A DNA stretch of 64,000 nucleotides, from assembly GCA_037176885.1 (NCBI GenBank), contig JAWWNJ010000005.1, forward strand, positions 2,542,001-2,606,000, written 5' to 3'. Position numbers and translations under genes: made by a program. Of this stretch, positions 21,901-33,060 are shown one piece after another (position 1 is the first letter of the stretch; every line of letters starts with the position of its first letter). Under the pieces are notes generated by a model. That model was given only the letters and a program-made list of their open reading frames with translations, did not search any database and was not told the DNA's origin. Source of the DNA: Favolaschia claudopus. Lineage: Eukaryota; Basidiomycota; Agaricomycetes; Agaricales; Mycenaceae.

Positions 21901-24021
21901 ATGCCCGCCAAATATTCTCATGTTAAAAAAATGTCGGCCGCTGGTGCTCTCAAAAAGTCTCCGAACGGGAAGAACTCGCATCAGTCTCGATCACCCAACC
22001 CACACGCAGACCGAGGCATCTCTCAGGCAATGACGGCCGTCTCACAGCTCGAACGCGCTATTGCTCGGCTTTTACTTCTTCGCTACGAGCAGGATATTGC
22101 TCGGCTGTTTTCCACCCGACTCTACAGCATAGCTCTCGTCCACCTCCCAACCTTTGTCATGCGCTGTGCCGCGCTAGCCGGCCCAGGCTGGGTAGCCTAC
22201 AACGCCGACGCCGACGAAATCAAGGACTTCTTCCGCGCCGCAATCAGCATGGACATGCGCCAAGCCGGCGAGCGCGTCGCGACCAAGAGTGTCCTCTGGT
22301 CCTACACCGCTCTCAGACACTTTGTATGTTGCCCTCCGCCGCGTTGCGACGTGTGCTGATGCCTGCCACCGGCAGGCCCTCTCGAACAACATCACCATCT
22401 GCAAAAAGCGCGGTTTACATTCCATGCGGCTTTTGCCCCACTATGATGCCCTCAAGACTCACCTTGACACGCTCGAAGCGCTGCCGCCTGCAGCGTTTGC
22501 GAAGCCCCCGCATTTAGGGTCGCTGCAGGAGGGGCAAGACGCGTTGGAGGAGGCGTGCGATCTCAAGTACGCGTCTTCGCGCTCGGCGGACTGGGGGCCG
22601 GATTGGCACGCGAAGGTGCGCCTCGGCTACGAGAAGCTCTCGCAGACGCTGTGGCGCGTCGCACGCGAGTTTGATGTTCGCGGGTACGGGATGGTGCTTC
22701 GCGAGAAGCTGACGACCAAGTGGTGTGATTGCGGGTGCTCTACGGATCACCTGGGCGAGGTGTGTGAGCGGACAGTGCGCGAGGACGAGGAGGAGAGCGG
22801 CGTGCGGCTTGGGAAGCAGAGAGAGTGGGATGGTCGTGGTAGCGGCATTTATGGATGGGAGACCGAGGAGGAAGAAGACATCTGGGAAATTGGCCTCGAT
22901 TTTGGGGGTATGGATCCAGAGGAACTCGAAGAAGGTGCCGAGAACGAGATGACGATTGGGGAGCTCATGGAATGGCGGTTCATACGGGCTGAGCGAGAAA
23001 AAGAGGAGGTGTGTGGTGCATTGTCTTCGTGACAAGCGATTGACTGTTCGCTAGGGCAACGTCGCATTTCGCAAAGGAGATTACCCGGAGGCCGTGAAGC
23101 ACTATGAGGCAGCCCACCAGATTGAGCCTGAACTCCCTCATTATCAGCTTAATCTGGCCGCAGCGTATCTCAAGCTCAGCAGGTATGTTGCATATAGCCG
23201 CTACTTTTTGTACCTGATCATGTCCCCTAATATAGCTGGATGGAAGCTGAAGCTGCCTGTACCAAAGCTCTCGCCCAACATCGTAGCGGGAAAGGCTACT
23301 TCCGCCGTGCGCGAGCCCGAAAGATGCTTGGTCGCAACGACGAGGCCATTCGGGGTACCTTTTCCACCCTTTGTATTCGCTCATCATTAATGCCTCCATG
23401 ACTATAGATCTTCGCGCCGTTCTCAAACTTCAGCCCACCAACGCAGAAGCGATTCAAGAACTACTTACCCTCCTTCCGCCAAGCCCTACTTCCTCCGCCA
23501 CCACCTTTGCCTCCTCCACATCGTCTTCGTCCAATACCGGAGCCGACGCCTCTAAATCACGACAAGAGCTACTACATGAACGCCTCGGAATAGGAAAACC
23601 CAAATTACCAAAACCACTCCCCTTTCCGCGCACACGTGCAGACGACCGCAAGCTGCGAATCGTGATCGTACCAGCCCCCGCTCCAGGCGACAGCGCGCAA
23701 GTGTGTCATCACCACCACGGCCACGGCCACCAGCACACAACACATTCGCATTCGCATGGGCATGCTTGTAACGGGCACCATCACCATCACCACCATCACG
23801 ACGGCAGCAGCAGCAGCAAGGGCAAAGGAAAGGGCACAAGCAACGCAGCGGAGATGGGCATTGCTGCAGCCACGCGCCGTGAAAAGGAGCAGGCGCTTGA
23901 GGCGGAGATGCTCAAGATGCTCGAGGCGATGCGGCTTGACACTGGTGCTGCTGGGGGCGCGTTCTCGGTTATGCTGCCGAGCTGGGACCGCTATGTCGTC
24001 AAGCGGGCCGAGTCATGTTAA
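21901..24021 (+). CDS. TPR protein with Cys cluster and His-rich tail, 638 aa
   Basis: Exons 21901-22323, 22376-23008, 23055-23182, 23236-23354, 23408-24021; 1,917 nt in frame. The N-terminal half is helical and holds a Cys cluster, KWCDCGCSTDHLGEVC. An acidic stretch (EEEEDIWEIGLDFGG) leads into TPR repeats spread over three exons: EGNVAFRKGDYPEAVKHYEA, LPHYQLNLAAAYLKL, WMEAEAACTKAL, YFRRARARKMLGRNDEAIRD, AVLKLQPTNAEAIQ. The arrangement resembles Hsp90/Hsp70-binding TPR domains. A disordered Ser-rich linker follows, then an extreme His-rich segment, about 23,711-23,805, with a run of eight His, that could bind metal ions. The C-terminus is helical. The TPR call is sure; the partner is not. 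Confidence 0.85.
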
Positions 24022-24424
24022 ACCTTAGATTGACGACAAAGCTTTTATAATTTTTATTGGGGGAAATGAGGGACGATGGACGAGCGGGCAGAAAGACGCG
24101 GATGCGGCTGCGATTCTTTCTTGTGATGTGGGGTACGGTTGTACCGCTATGCTCGTTGTACTAACAGACATATGGATATTCGCTCCCTGCTCCTGCTATA
24201 TGCATGTGGGTCTGGGACTTAATACGGCTCATAGATTGCTGCGCGCGAAGTTTCTCACCGATTTGAGTGGTATAGCACGAACCCGTGACGCGCTAACTTT
24301 CAGAGCTTGGGAATTATCCAGCCTAGAAGAAGGACGTTTATCATTCAAGTGTTGCTCGCACCCGTTCTTCTTATCTACGGTAACGTTTACTTTCTCAGGC
24401 GTTCGGAACTCTCTCTTGGACTTC
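24022..24424. other. intergenic, nothing recognised
   Basis: Upstream of the formamidase gene. No gene or clear TATA box seen. Confidence 0.45.
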
Positions 24425-26815
24425 ATGGCGACGCAGGCTAATAGTGTTCCTCATCCTACTCTGATTCAGGTGTGTATTTTGTGTTTCAATCTTTCTTCGT
24501 TCTCTGATGCTGAAACCTAGGTCGATCCTTTCGTGTGAGCCGCTGTTTGTGTGGATCGAGTATGAGTGCTTATCTCACAAAATGGGCCAAGTCCTGCGGA
24601 CCAACAAAAGGTAAGTAAGATTCGTGCAATTCATGCCTCAACAAATGTCGACGAAGACGTTTCCAGGGAATCCACAATCGTTGGCAGTGAGTATAAGGCC
24701 GTTGGTTCGAGCACGCGACAAATCATTCCTAGCCCCGACATCCCAGCCTTCGCTACGGTCAAACCTGGGCAGGCAAGAACTGATCTTATCAACGGGGCTC
24801 TACTCATCACAAGCCACTTCTTTTTCAGGTATTCAAGATCGAATGCGTTGGTACGCATATTCCATCGAATCCATCCCGTTCCACGTAATGTTCGGGAAAA
24901 GATTGGACCGGTGCACAAATCGGCAACAACGACAGTGGGTTGTGTGCTCCTATGCCCCGTATTGACGCCAATGCAAGTGCACAGCGAGCGATGACATCAA
25001 GAATGTCGACCTGTCGAAAGTACACAACCTTTCCGGGCCTATTGCCGTGGAGGGTGCAGAACCTGGGGATTGTCTCGTTGTAGACATTCTCGACGTGACT
25101 CCGTTTGAGAAAATGCCTTGGGGATACACTGTGCGCTGTTTTTCCTGTCTCGGATATTATCGCTAATTTAGAACAATATGCAGGGCATTTTCGAGCTAAC
25201 CAACGGTGGTGGTCTCTTTGGCGAGACTCGTTCCTACCTGGGTCAGACTTCATAACCTGACACGTCCGCAGCTCGCGAATTCGACAGCAAGGCGGCGAAA
25301 GCGATCTGGGACCTTCAAGGTTCCGAGTCCGGATTGATCCATTCCGACGGTCAATGCTAACTTTTCGTATAGGAATCTACGCTACGTCCCGCCATATCCC
25401 AGGCGTCCGCTTCGCCGGAGTCTCGCATCCGGGGCTAATTGGTACAGCACCATCCGCCGAACTTCTCGCAACGTGGAACAAGCGCGAGGGCGAATTGATT
25501 GCCCAACACCCTAACGCTGTTCCAGCGGTGGCCTTTGCGCCGAACCCGGTTGGCGCCTACGTTGGACAAGAGCTCGACCCCTCGCTCAAGCAGAAGATCG
25601 CTGAAGAGGGGGCGCGCACGATTCCTGGGCGTGAGCATGGTGGAAACTGTGATGTATGTATGGTCAGTACAGATGGTCCACCCCTTCTGATTCTCGTCGT
25701 AGATCAAGAACCTGTCGAAGGGCTCGCGTTGCTACTTCCCTGTTTTTGTCAAGGGCGCGAATCTGTCGGTTGGGGATCTTCATTTCTCGCAAGGAGATGT
25801 GCGTCTAATGCTGCGATGGCCTAAAACGTTTACTGATTGTATGCCAGGGAGAGGTAGAAGTGCCTTGCGTTCTTCTGTTCTGACGCTGACCCCTTTTGTA
25901 GCTTTCGTTCTGTGGTGCCATCGAAATGGTCTGTATGCTCCAGACTACCTTTTCGCCCTGACCTGACAATCAATTGTAGGCCGGAATAATCACCTTCAGT
26001 ACCAGCATTATCAAAGACGGCATCGAGAAGTTCGCGTTGAAGCAGCCGATCTTCTTGCCTTCGCCTATCGACCCTCTTTACTCGGCCAAAGTGAATTTTG
26101 ATTGCGTATAAAAGCTCTCAATGGATGCTGAGCCCTTCCAGGTCATCTTTGAAGGAATTAGTGTTGACTATCGTGCGTACGATGTGCCTCAGCGTACCTT
26201 GTTCTTGACGATCCGTAGACGGAGATGGCAAGCAATACAATATGGATGCGTACGCGAATCTTTGTCCCGCCGTTTCAGATCATTCACTTGCCTTGCAGAA
26301 CAGTAGCTTACAAGCAGGCTGCGCTCAACGCAATTGCGTATCTCACTCGCATTGGTTACAGTATGTCGTGACTCATACATCTCGCCACTGTTTCCTGACC
26401 CTGCGCTCTCAGCTCGAGAACAGGCTTGTTAGTTCTGTCTTGTTGTTCTATATACGTTCGTTGATGTTTTGGCAGATCTCCTACTTTCGGCGGCCCCTAT
26501 TGAAAGCCATGTCGGAGCTTTGGTGGTAGGTCGTTTTGGACCTGCCATTTGCGACTCTGACGCTGTCATCAGGACTCCCCCAACGCCTGTGTGACTCTGG
26601 CAATTCCTACAGGAATCTTCACTCATGTAAGTCGACATCGTTATCTTAGCTTTCTGTGTTAACACCGGTCCGCTAGGACATCTTACCCAAACCCGAGGGA
26701 TTCACCAAGCAGGTACACAAACCGATCACCGTCTTGCCTTTCCTTCCGCCTTCCGCTGAATTTATTCGACTAGGACTTCGGTCAATGCGCTATTCGAAGC
26801 GATGGTATTGTATGA
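24425..26815 (+). CDS. formamidase (FmdA/AmdA family), 23 exons, one apparent +1 indel
   Basis: Hydrolyses formamide to formate and ammonia; cytosolic in fungi. Recognised by PHPTLIQVDPF, NGPSPADQQKGIHNRWHPDI, VKPGQVFKIEC, LSGPIAVEGAEPGDCLVVDI, YATSRHIPGVRFAG, SHPGLIG, PGREHGGNCDIKNL, FVKGANLSVGDLHFSQGDGE, SFCGAIEMAGIITFSTS, GDGKQYNMDA, LLLSAAPIESHVGALVDSPN and DILPKPEGFTKQDFGQC. Ends at TGA 26815. My 23 exons add to 1,291 nt, one more than a multiple of three; the extra base lies in exon 24567-24610 near 24577. One intron is GC-AG (24773-24828), a second may be (24221+1000, that is 25221-25271), and exon 25848-25853 is only 6 nt (Gly-Glu of GDGELSFCG). Apart from the indel all family blocks are present. 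Confidence 0.88.
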
Positions 26816-26912
26816 TGATGATACATTGTCAGAACCCCTTCCCCATGCAAGATGATGTACAACTAGGTGTAACAATAAATGTCCCCAGTAAATGATACGA
26901 TAATGCCCAACC

Positions 26913-29081
26913 TTAGACGACGACGGGCACCGACTCGACCCAAGCAACGTCCGTGGGCGCCTTGAGCTCCCATTCGGCCTCCAGCACGGCCTTCGCCCCG
27001 CCCTCGACATTCCAAGCCCACTCAAACCTCCCATCCTTCTCTCCCGGCCGTCCATCCGCCGTCTTGCCCCACATAACCTTCAACCCCGTCTGCCCGACCT
27101 TCACTACCTGCCCATCCTTCGCATCCGCCAGCCCCTCGGGCTTGCGCAACAACACCTTCGCGCGCTTGTCGTCGCAGGTCGGGATGATATCGCGCACCAC
27201 GAGATCCGTAAGTGCGAAGGGATGTTTATTGTGGATGGTGATTTTGGTGTTGTACGTAGTGGTGTTGAAGACTTCTTGGAAGGAGCCACCTTGGGAGGTG
27301 ACGGTTTTGGAGGAACGCGCGTAGGTGACTTTGGTGGCGACGTCGTCGGCCGAGGGTGCAGGTGAAGGTGTCGCCGGTGTTGATTTCCTAGGAATTCAAG
27401 GCTGAGAAAAGGAAGTGAGAGATGTGGAATGGAGACGTACGGCGATGGAGGTTTTCGAAACGAAGCTGTCGTTGAGCACGACGCTGACGGGGCCGGGGAG
27501 CAATCGGTACTCGCTCGTGTTCTTGACGTGGCACTGAAGATAGACACGCGGGTCCACGCGCGGGGTGCAGATGTGCGAGATCTTGGCTTCGAAGGGTAAA
27601 ACCGCGATGGACACTTGGTGGACGGTACCGTCGCTGGGGACGGTTGTAGCTCCTTCCACAGCGTAGGAGATGGCGAGGGGTGTCTCGGTGACGATGGTGG
27701 TGGGTCCAGCCATGGCATTGGGGACGGCGATGTCTTCGAAATCTTCAGAGTCTAGTTCTGGCGCCTCAGCGCCAGGAGCGAGGGCGTCGGTCGTGACGGG
27801 CTGGGCAGGAGAAACGCCGAAAAGCGTTCCACCGAAACGCGGTGCTTGGGTTTGGGCTGAGGCCCCGAAAATCGACTGCTGCGGGGCCTGGGGCTGGGAG
27901 GAGCTGCCGAAAGCACCAAAGGTGCTAGCCTGAGGCTGGGAGACGCTGCCAAAGGCGGTGACCTGCTGCTGTTGTTGTTGCATTTGCTGCTGTTGCAACT
28001 GCATATGTTGTCCAAAGACATTGTTGCTGAACATGTTGGTGTTGTTATTGAGGGGGGCGCCCTTCTGGCCGAATAAAGCTCCGCCCTGGGGGCGAATAAC
28101 ATGGCTCTGGGGCTTGATCTTGATGGCATTGAGCCAAGGAATACTCTTTGCGATCGTGGAGGCGGCGACAGTGCTCAGTGTCAGCGCTGTATCGGTCCAG
28201 TCCTCACCGGTGCTTTGCATGATGCGCGCACGATATTGAAGAGCAACTGCCGAGGATGGCTTCCCGTTCTCTGTGGCGGCATGGAGCTCGTAGGTGCTCT
28301 CCCAGGACGCATTGGTGACGACTGCGATGTTGATCTGAGCATTCACAAAATAAGATGAATCCTGATACGCACTGTATGTGAGCTTGATGTCGACATGCGC
28401 AGCGGAGTCCGTTCCTAGAACGATAGAGACCTCTCCACTGGACTCTCCCTTCTTTGAAGCTTCCTTCCGCTGCTCGGCTTCGATCTTGCGGTCAAGCACG
28501 ACAATCTTCTCGTCGAGCTCTGCGACAGCCTCAAGATTCTTGCGCCCTTGCTCAACAAAGCTCACAAGAAACTCGCCCATCTGAGTGGGGGAGACATGCT
28601 CGCCCTTAAGCGTCTTCGCATAGCTCACAAGAAGGTCAGATTCGTGGTCTCTGACACGCTTCTCTCCCTCCAAGGCAACTTTCTGAGCTTTCAACAACCG
28701 CATTGCCTCAGAATACTTGGTGGTGAATTTGGATTCGGGTGTGTCGTGAGTCTTGCACACGACATCATAGAGCCTAGCGTCGCCGAGCCCAGAAACTCGG
28801 ACAGATTGAGTGTCAATGCAGCTTGGCAGCTCAGTTATCTCGATTTTGGTATTCCCGGACTCGATTCAAGGATGTAGATTGAATACAGAGAGGTAAAGAA
28901 AGATATTGAACAAGCTACCTTCAGGTCGAGCGAAAAGATACGAACGACCTCTGCTTTGCGCGACTTGTAAACAGTCACAGACTTGATAGCTATTACAGTA
29001 GATGGTCAGGAAGACTTGTACAGAATTGAATACGTTGAACACACGGTTTTCGCGAGCGGAGAATTTCAACGAAGCGGGCAT
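26913..29081 (-). CDS. DUF4139/DUF4140 protein with FG-rich insert, frameshifted near the C-terminus
   Basis: Exons 29081-29045, 28989-28919, 28859-27441, 27387-26913. N-terminal DUF4140 part: IKSVTVYKSRKAEVVRIFSL, LPSCIDTQSVRVSGLGDARL, with a coiled coil after it. DUF4139 part: DIKLTYSAYQDSSYFVNAQI, WESTYELHA, ALQYRARIMQSTGEDW and a C-terminal beta domain ending VAWVESVPVVV. Between them lies a Gln-rich insert with seven or so FG dipeptides (ALFG, VFG, TFGAFG, IFG, TLFG), like nucleoporin repeats. Exon 4 reads TGDTFTCTLG in the incoming frame but ADDVATKVTYARSS in the next, so two bases seem missing (or one extra) near 27350. The function of the family in fungi is unknown to me. Confidence 0.85.
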
Positions 29082-29449
29082 ACTGTAGTGAGTGGAGCAA
29101 GAGTGGAGGGCAAGTAAGGGGAACGCAGCTTTATACGTTTTTACAGCGGCTGCCTGCGTGAGTCGCAACCGGATCCGATGGGCGTCGGGTCCACACTGAG
29201 CGCAAGATGAGTCATAAAGCGGTGCACAGGTGTTGACACAATGACAGCTTCTTTTCGAGTTTCCTTTCCAGGAATCGTCGGAAAAGATGCGACGATGTAG
29301 TTCAACCATCTCATACGTTCCGAGCCAAACGCGTACATGTAATTCTCTCGGGTATACTACCATCACATTCGACAAAATCGGTCCTTGAAAATACGAAAAA
29401 GTCCGACGAAAATTGGAGGATCCTACGTAGTCTGTCTCGCGCAACGAAA
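29082..29449. other. intergenic, nothing recognised
   Basis: Upstream of the DUF4139 gene, downstream of the secreted protein gene. No gene seen. Confidence 0.5.
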
Positions 29450-30243
29450 TCAACCAGAGACCACGTTCAGAGGCAAGAAGCAGTCAATCAACGCCTGGGA
29501 TGCCCCATCTTGAGCATTGTTAGTGCTATCCAAGAAGCTTTGTGCGAGCTGCGTAAGTGTGTTTGCGGACGTCTTGACATCACCGCCAGCGAGCCCCTTC
29601 ACGAGGGTGGTTTGTGCCGTCTGGAAGTAGCGAGCTACAGAGGAAGGAGAGAGAATGACCAAGAGGTGAGTTGAAGAATTCAATAAAGAAAATAGTTGAA
29701 TGCATACGAGTTTGAGCTGAGTCTGCGCGAAGCTACCGTCGTCGGCAATCGTCGTGGCCATTTGTAGTTGCAGGGCCATGGCTACACAACATGCGTTAGA
29801 ATATAACTGAATTAGTGATCAGACAAGACGCACTGTCAACGAACTGCTGCAGCCGCGTCTGCCCGTCAGCAAAATCCGCAGCGGCGGTCGCGTTTCTGCA
29901 ACGTTTGCACGGCGGCTTGCTGGCCCAGGCCGATGACGACAGCGGCTTGCAGACCGGCCGCGAGGGATTGGTCGCCTTGGTCGCAAACGCGGGTGCGTGT
30001 CGCCGAAGCGGCGGTGGAGGTTGATGAAGCATTGTTCGCTGCTGAGTTGTCGACAGTCGCGGTGGAGTTTGCGTTGTTGACAGAGGAGGAGGCCTTGGAA
30101 CCTTTGCCTTTTGCCGCTTTGGCTTTGGCGGCTTTGGAGGCGGCGAGACCCTTCACGCTAGCTTTGTCTGAGTCAATTTTGGTGGGGGCAGCGGTGACGG
30201 AGGCGATGGCCATCAAGGCGAAGAGGGTGGCGAGGAACTTCAT
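29450..30243 (-). CDS. small secreted protein, agaricomycete type, apparent +1 indel
   Basis: Exons 30243-29834, 29781-29708, 29620-29450. Signal peptide MKFLATLFALMAIASVTAAP, then a Lys/Ala/Ser-rich linker, then a helical domain: TRVCDQGDQSLAAGLQAAVV, GLGQQAAVQTLQ, ADFADGQTRLQQFVD, MALQLQMATTIADDGSFAQT, NTLTQLAQSFLDSTNNAQDG, LIDCFLPL. Two Cys near the ends of the domain could pair. The exons total 655 nt, one too many; the likely extra base is in an A run at 29893-29895, which changes Gln-Asn-Ala-Thr to Gln-Lys-Arg-Asp and opens a stop. Without it the frame runs through. A small intron (GTATGT...CACAG) is likely in the 5' leader. Role unknown; such proteins are common in the secretomes of this group. 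Confidence 0.75.
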
Positions 30244-31151
30244 GATGGGACTAGGGTACTGTGACTAGGGGTGAGCTTTCAATCCGTTGCACCTTCACGA
30301 AGACATACTTGGACAATGTCAAGGGTGTGTGATCGAAGGTCGAAGGGTAGAGAACGAGAGAAACTTGCACGGACTCTAGGAACGAACGTCGAGTCAGCGG
30401 CTGGCATACAGAGAGACAGAGCAGGAAAAGGACACTCACGGCCGGAAGGTACTATATCCAACGCACCGCGAAGGGAGTGAGTGGAAGAACAAGGGAAGAG
30501 AGCGTCGAGCAGAGGAAGAATCAGCACCAGACCTCATAGGCAGCTATATACTCAGATCAAAGCCTGGAACCATGCCAACAAATCTCATGACCGGTGCCTT
30601 TCTTGACCTCCTTCCTTCGCTGCTTCACGACTATTGAGTCGAAGGACATCGCGAGCAATGCACAGTCTATTTTTAGTACTCGGTGGTTTTTATTGGGTGC
30701 GTCGATGGAAAAAATAGATTGTCGCTTGGCGACCAAGACATCTGTTCCTTGCGGCGACGACGACGGGCAGAAAAGTCTCGAAGGTCGAGGCGCAGGAGGG
30801 CGCAGAGAAACCTGTAACAGATGGTGATTAGGGCTGCAAAGGTCAGACCTTATTTTCTAGTCTTAGGCTGGAAGTTCTCGAAACCCGAAAAGTTGGCGGC
30901 ATTGGCTAGGTTGCAAGGAGACGGTGTCGGCGAGGCACTTGTGCGAGACAGCGCAAAGGCGTAATCTGTCGAAATTGCCGACCCATCGATCGCTGCCCAA
31001 GTGTACTCCAAGTGTCCACGCGTCGGTGACGGAAAAAAAGAATGCCGTGTCGAAAATAGGTGCAAGAACCGCAGGACTTGTCGCAGCTCGAAATATTCAT
31101 CAAATAGTCATCGTTCTGCGGGTAGAGACATCACTTCATACAAACTCGTCG
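30244..31151. other. intergenic with the leader of the secreted protein gene
   Basis: Contains the TATA element and leader of the gene at 29450-30243. On the minus strand 30850-31105 is open in two frames (one Cys-rich, one ending FQPKTRK), but no splice support was found. Given the indels in this stretch, a broken small gene is possible. Confidence 0.35.
30545..30550 (-). promoter_or_regulatory. candidate TATA element of the secreted protein gene
   Basis: TATATA about 300 bp upstream of ATG 30243; the distance is reasonable if the leader contains the intron suggested by GTATGTCTTC...TCACAG. Confidence 0.4.
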
Positions 31152-32497
31152 TCAAACAGGAACGTATTTCCGCAAGAAGGCCAGCTGCGACCCAATAGCC
31201 TGCTCCCAGTCGGCATTCCCTTGAAAGATGTCGAAATGGTCTGTGTGGATGCGTCAGCTCAATACCCGTCTAGACTTCCGAAGAAAGTAAGAACGCAAAG
31301 AAGCACTAACCTCCAGACACCTCAACGAGCTCTGCGGTCGGGATCAAACGACTCGTCTGCACTATCGGCGCGTGCGGGCAGATGCGGTCTCCTTTGGCGG
31401 CCGTGAGGAGGATGGGATTGCGGATGAGGTGGAGGGCGTCGCGCGGGCGGTGATGAAGAGGCGCGCGGAAGAATATGGAGGCGGCGATCTGCGATATAGT
31501 CAGGCGATGGCAGGGTCACGGTAGATTGGACTACAAACTTGATTCGGGAAATCGCTGCAATGTGTTAGTGCTGCTCATGGCCAAACAAGGCGACGAGGTT
31601 ACCTGGGATTCTTCGTGACGCTGCGGAAACCTTCCGACGGCGCCGGGGGCACTCAGAGAAGCAAGCACTCCAGGCGGAGCGACGGTCGGTATGTATACAG
31701 CGGCAGATGGAGGAAGTCGGCCAGAAGGTCGAGGAGCCCCAGCACGTAGAGTGAAATGTATCGGCGATTGAATTGGAAAGGCGGAAGCGGGCGACCGCAG
31801 TACGGGTTCTGCGCCATGCTTGCGGCCACGTTGAGGGCTGGCTGTGCAATGTCATTCGAGGTGTTGCTGATGAATTGCTGCAAGAGCTTACATCGGATGC
31901 GAGAGTGAGAACATGTCCCCCTAAATAACTGACGAATTGGTAAAGCTATCGAGAGCCATGGAATGCGTATACGTGCCAGAGAAACTGAACCCCCAGATGA
32001 CGACGCGTTGAGGGTCGTATTCAGGCTGCTGCCGCGCATATTTGACGACCGTTCGGTAGTCATCCTGCTGCTCCGAAACATATATGCAATTCCTTCGAGA
32101 GCCATCTGCACCGTTCATTGCTTCTTGAGCAATAGCGGTCAGATCCTGGTAGATGTGTACATACCCGAAGCACCCCAACGACGATAGTCGAATACCAAGC
32201 ACGCATAGCCTGCTTTGCAGAATTCCTCCGCATACGAAGCCAAGCCTAGAAGCTTGTTGCAGCCCAGCCCATTAGCCCTGGAGCAAAATTCAATACATGA
32301 GACGAGCACAAAACTTCAATGTACATTACGATGACCGGATGCGGCCCGCTTCCTGTAGGACGATACTCCCAAGCATCGAGATTCCAGCCTGGAGTGAGCG
32401 AAGGGTATATAACGAGTTCGGGGCCATCGACAACGTTCAACCTGCCGTCTACCACGATGGATGATGGCAAAAGTTTGAAGGTGGGAAGCTCCGAGCG
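31152..32497 (-). pseudogene. alpha/beta hydrolase, probably broken
   Basis: Serine-hydrolase fold: LVIYPSLTPGWNLDAWEYRP, GSGPHPVIVMANG, CNKLLGLASYAEEFCKAGYA, CLVFDYRRWGAS, DDYRTVVKYARQQPEYDPQR, VVIWGFSFSGGHVL with the nucleophile Ser, FRAPLHHPRDALHLIRNPIL, LTAAKGDRICPHAPIV and DHFDIFQG with the catalytic His; the last exon ends at TGA 31152. Against function: no in-frame ATG lies between the TATAAAA at 32502-32508 and the first coding block; the usual Ala-His-Gly of the oxyanion loop is Ala-Asn-Gly; a segment near 31650-31700 (YIPTVAPPGVLASLSAPGA) lies in another frame than both sides, needing a missing base and an extra base; one intron would need a GC donor. It lies in the indel-rich 24.5-35 kb stretch, so sequence error is the alternative to decay. 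Confidence 0.7.
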
Positions 32498-32501
32498 TCG
32501 C

Positions 32502-32508
32502 TTTTATA
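32502..32508 (-). promoter_or_regulatory. TATA box of the alpha/beta hydrolase
   Basis: TATAAAA on the minus strand about 30 bp upstream of the first recognisable coding sequence, which argues that the real start lies downstream of it. Confidence 0.45.
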
Positions 32509-33060
32509 TCGACGGTTTGGGATAATGGGAGGAACAGCTTGCAACAGTCCAAAGCCGCCTGCGATGCTTATGGTGGTCATTTCAGCTTCAAGACCGGTTT
32601 AGGAGACCCAAAGCCTGCATATCCGCCCAGATAGAAGTTGGTAGGGCGATAGATGGTGGTGGGAAGTGGTCTGAAGTGGTGGGAATTACCAAGACACGGT
32701 CACCAGACCATTACTTGATATTGTTTTGGCTTCGCTTATTGCCAACTGAGGCGCTTGGCCTCGTGTATACACCATTGGCGTAGAAAAGTTATCACAGTGA
32801 GAATATTGAACTTGGTAAGAGCTTTGGAAATTGGCGATGAGAGGTTCGTTCCAATCACGTGTTTATCTGGATCGCGACCGCATTTGGCAGTTTGCCTGCA
32901 GCGCGCATTTGAGATCTATGTATTACATTTTGGGCTGGGTACATACTAGGAGACATACATGAATCGTACATTAGATACATACAACCGTCACTGGGGGTGT
33001 ATACAAGCGCATATAGGATACAATAAATAGCAGCGCTGGAGGCATTAGACCGATCATATT
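32509..33060. other. intergenic, nothing recognised
   Basis: AT-rich 3' flank of the next minus-strand gene and upstream flank of the hydrolase. No gene seen. Confidence 0.5.

Noticed and set aside
24578..24579. Programmed +1 frameshifting to explain the indels in 24.5-35 kb
   Set aside because: No common slippery sequence among the sites and unrelated genes are affected; sequence error or decay is simpler.
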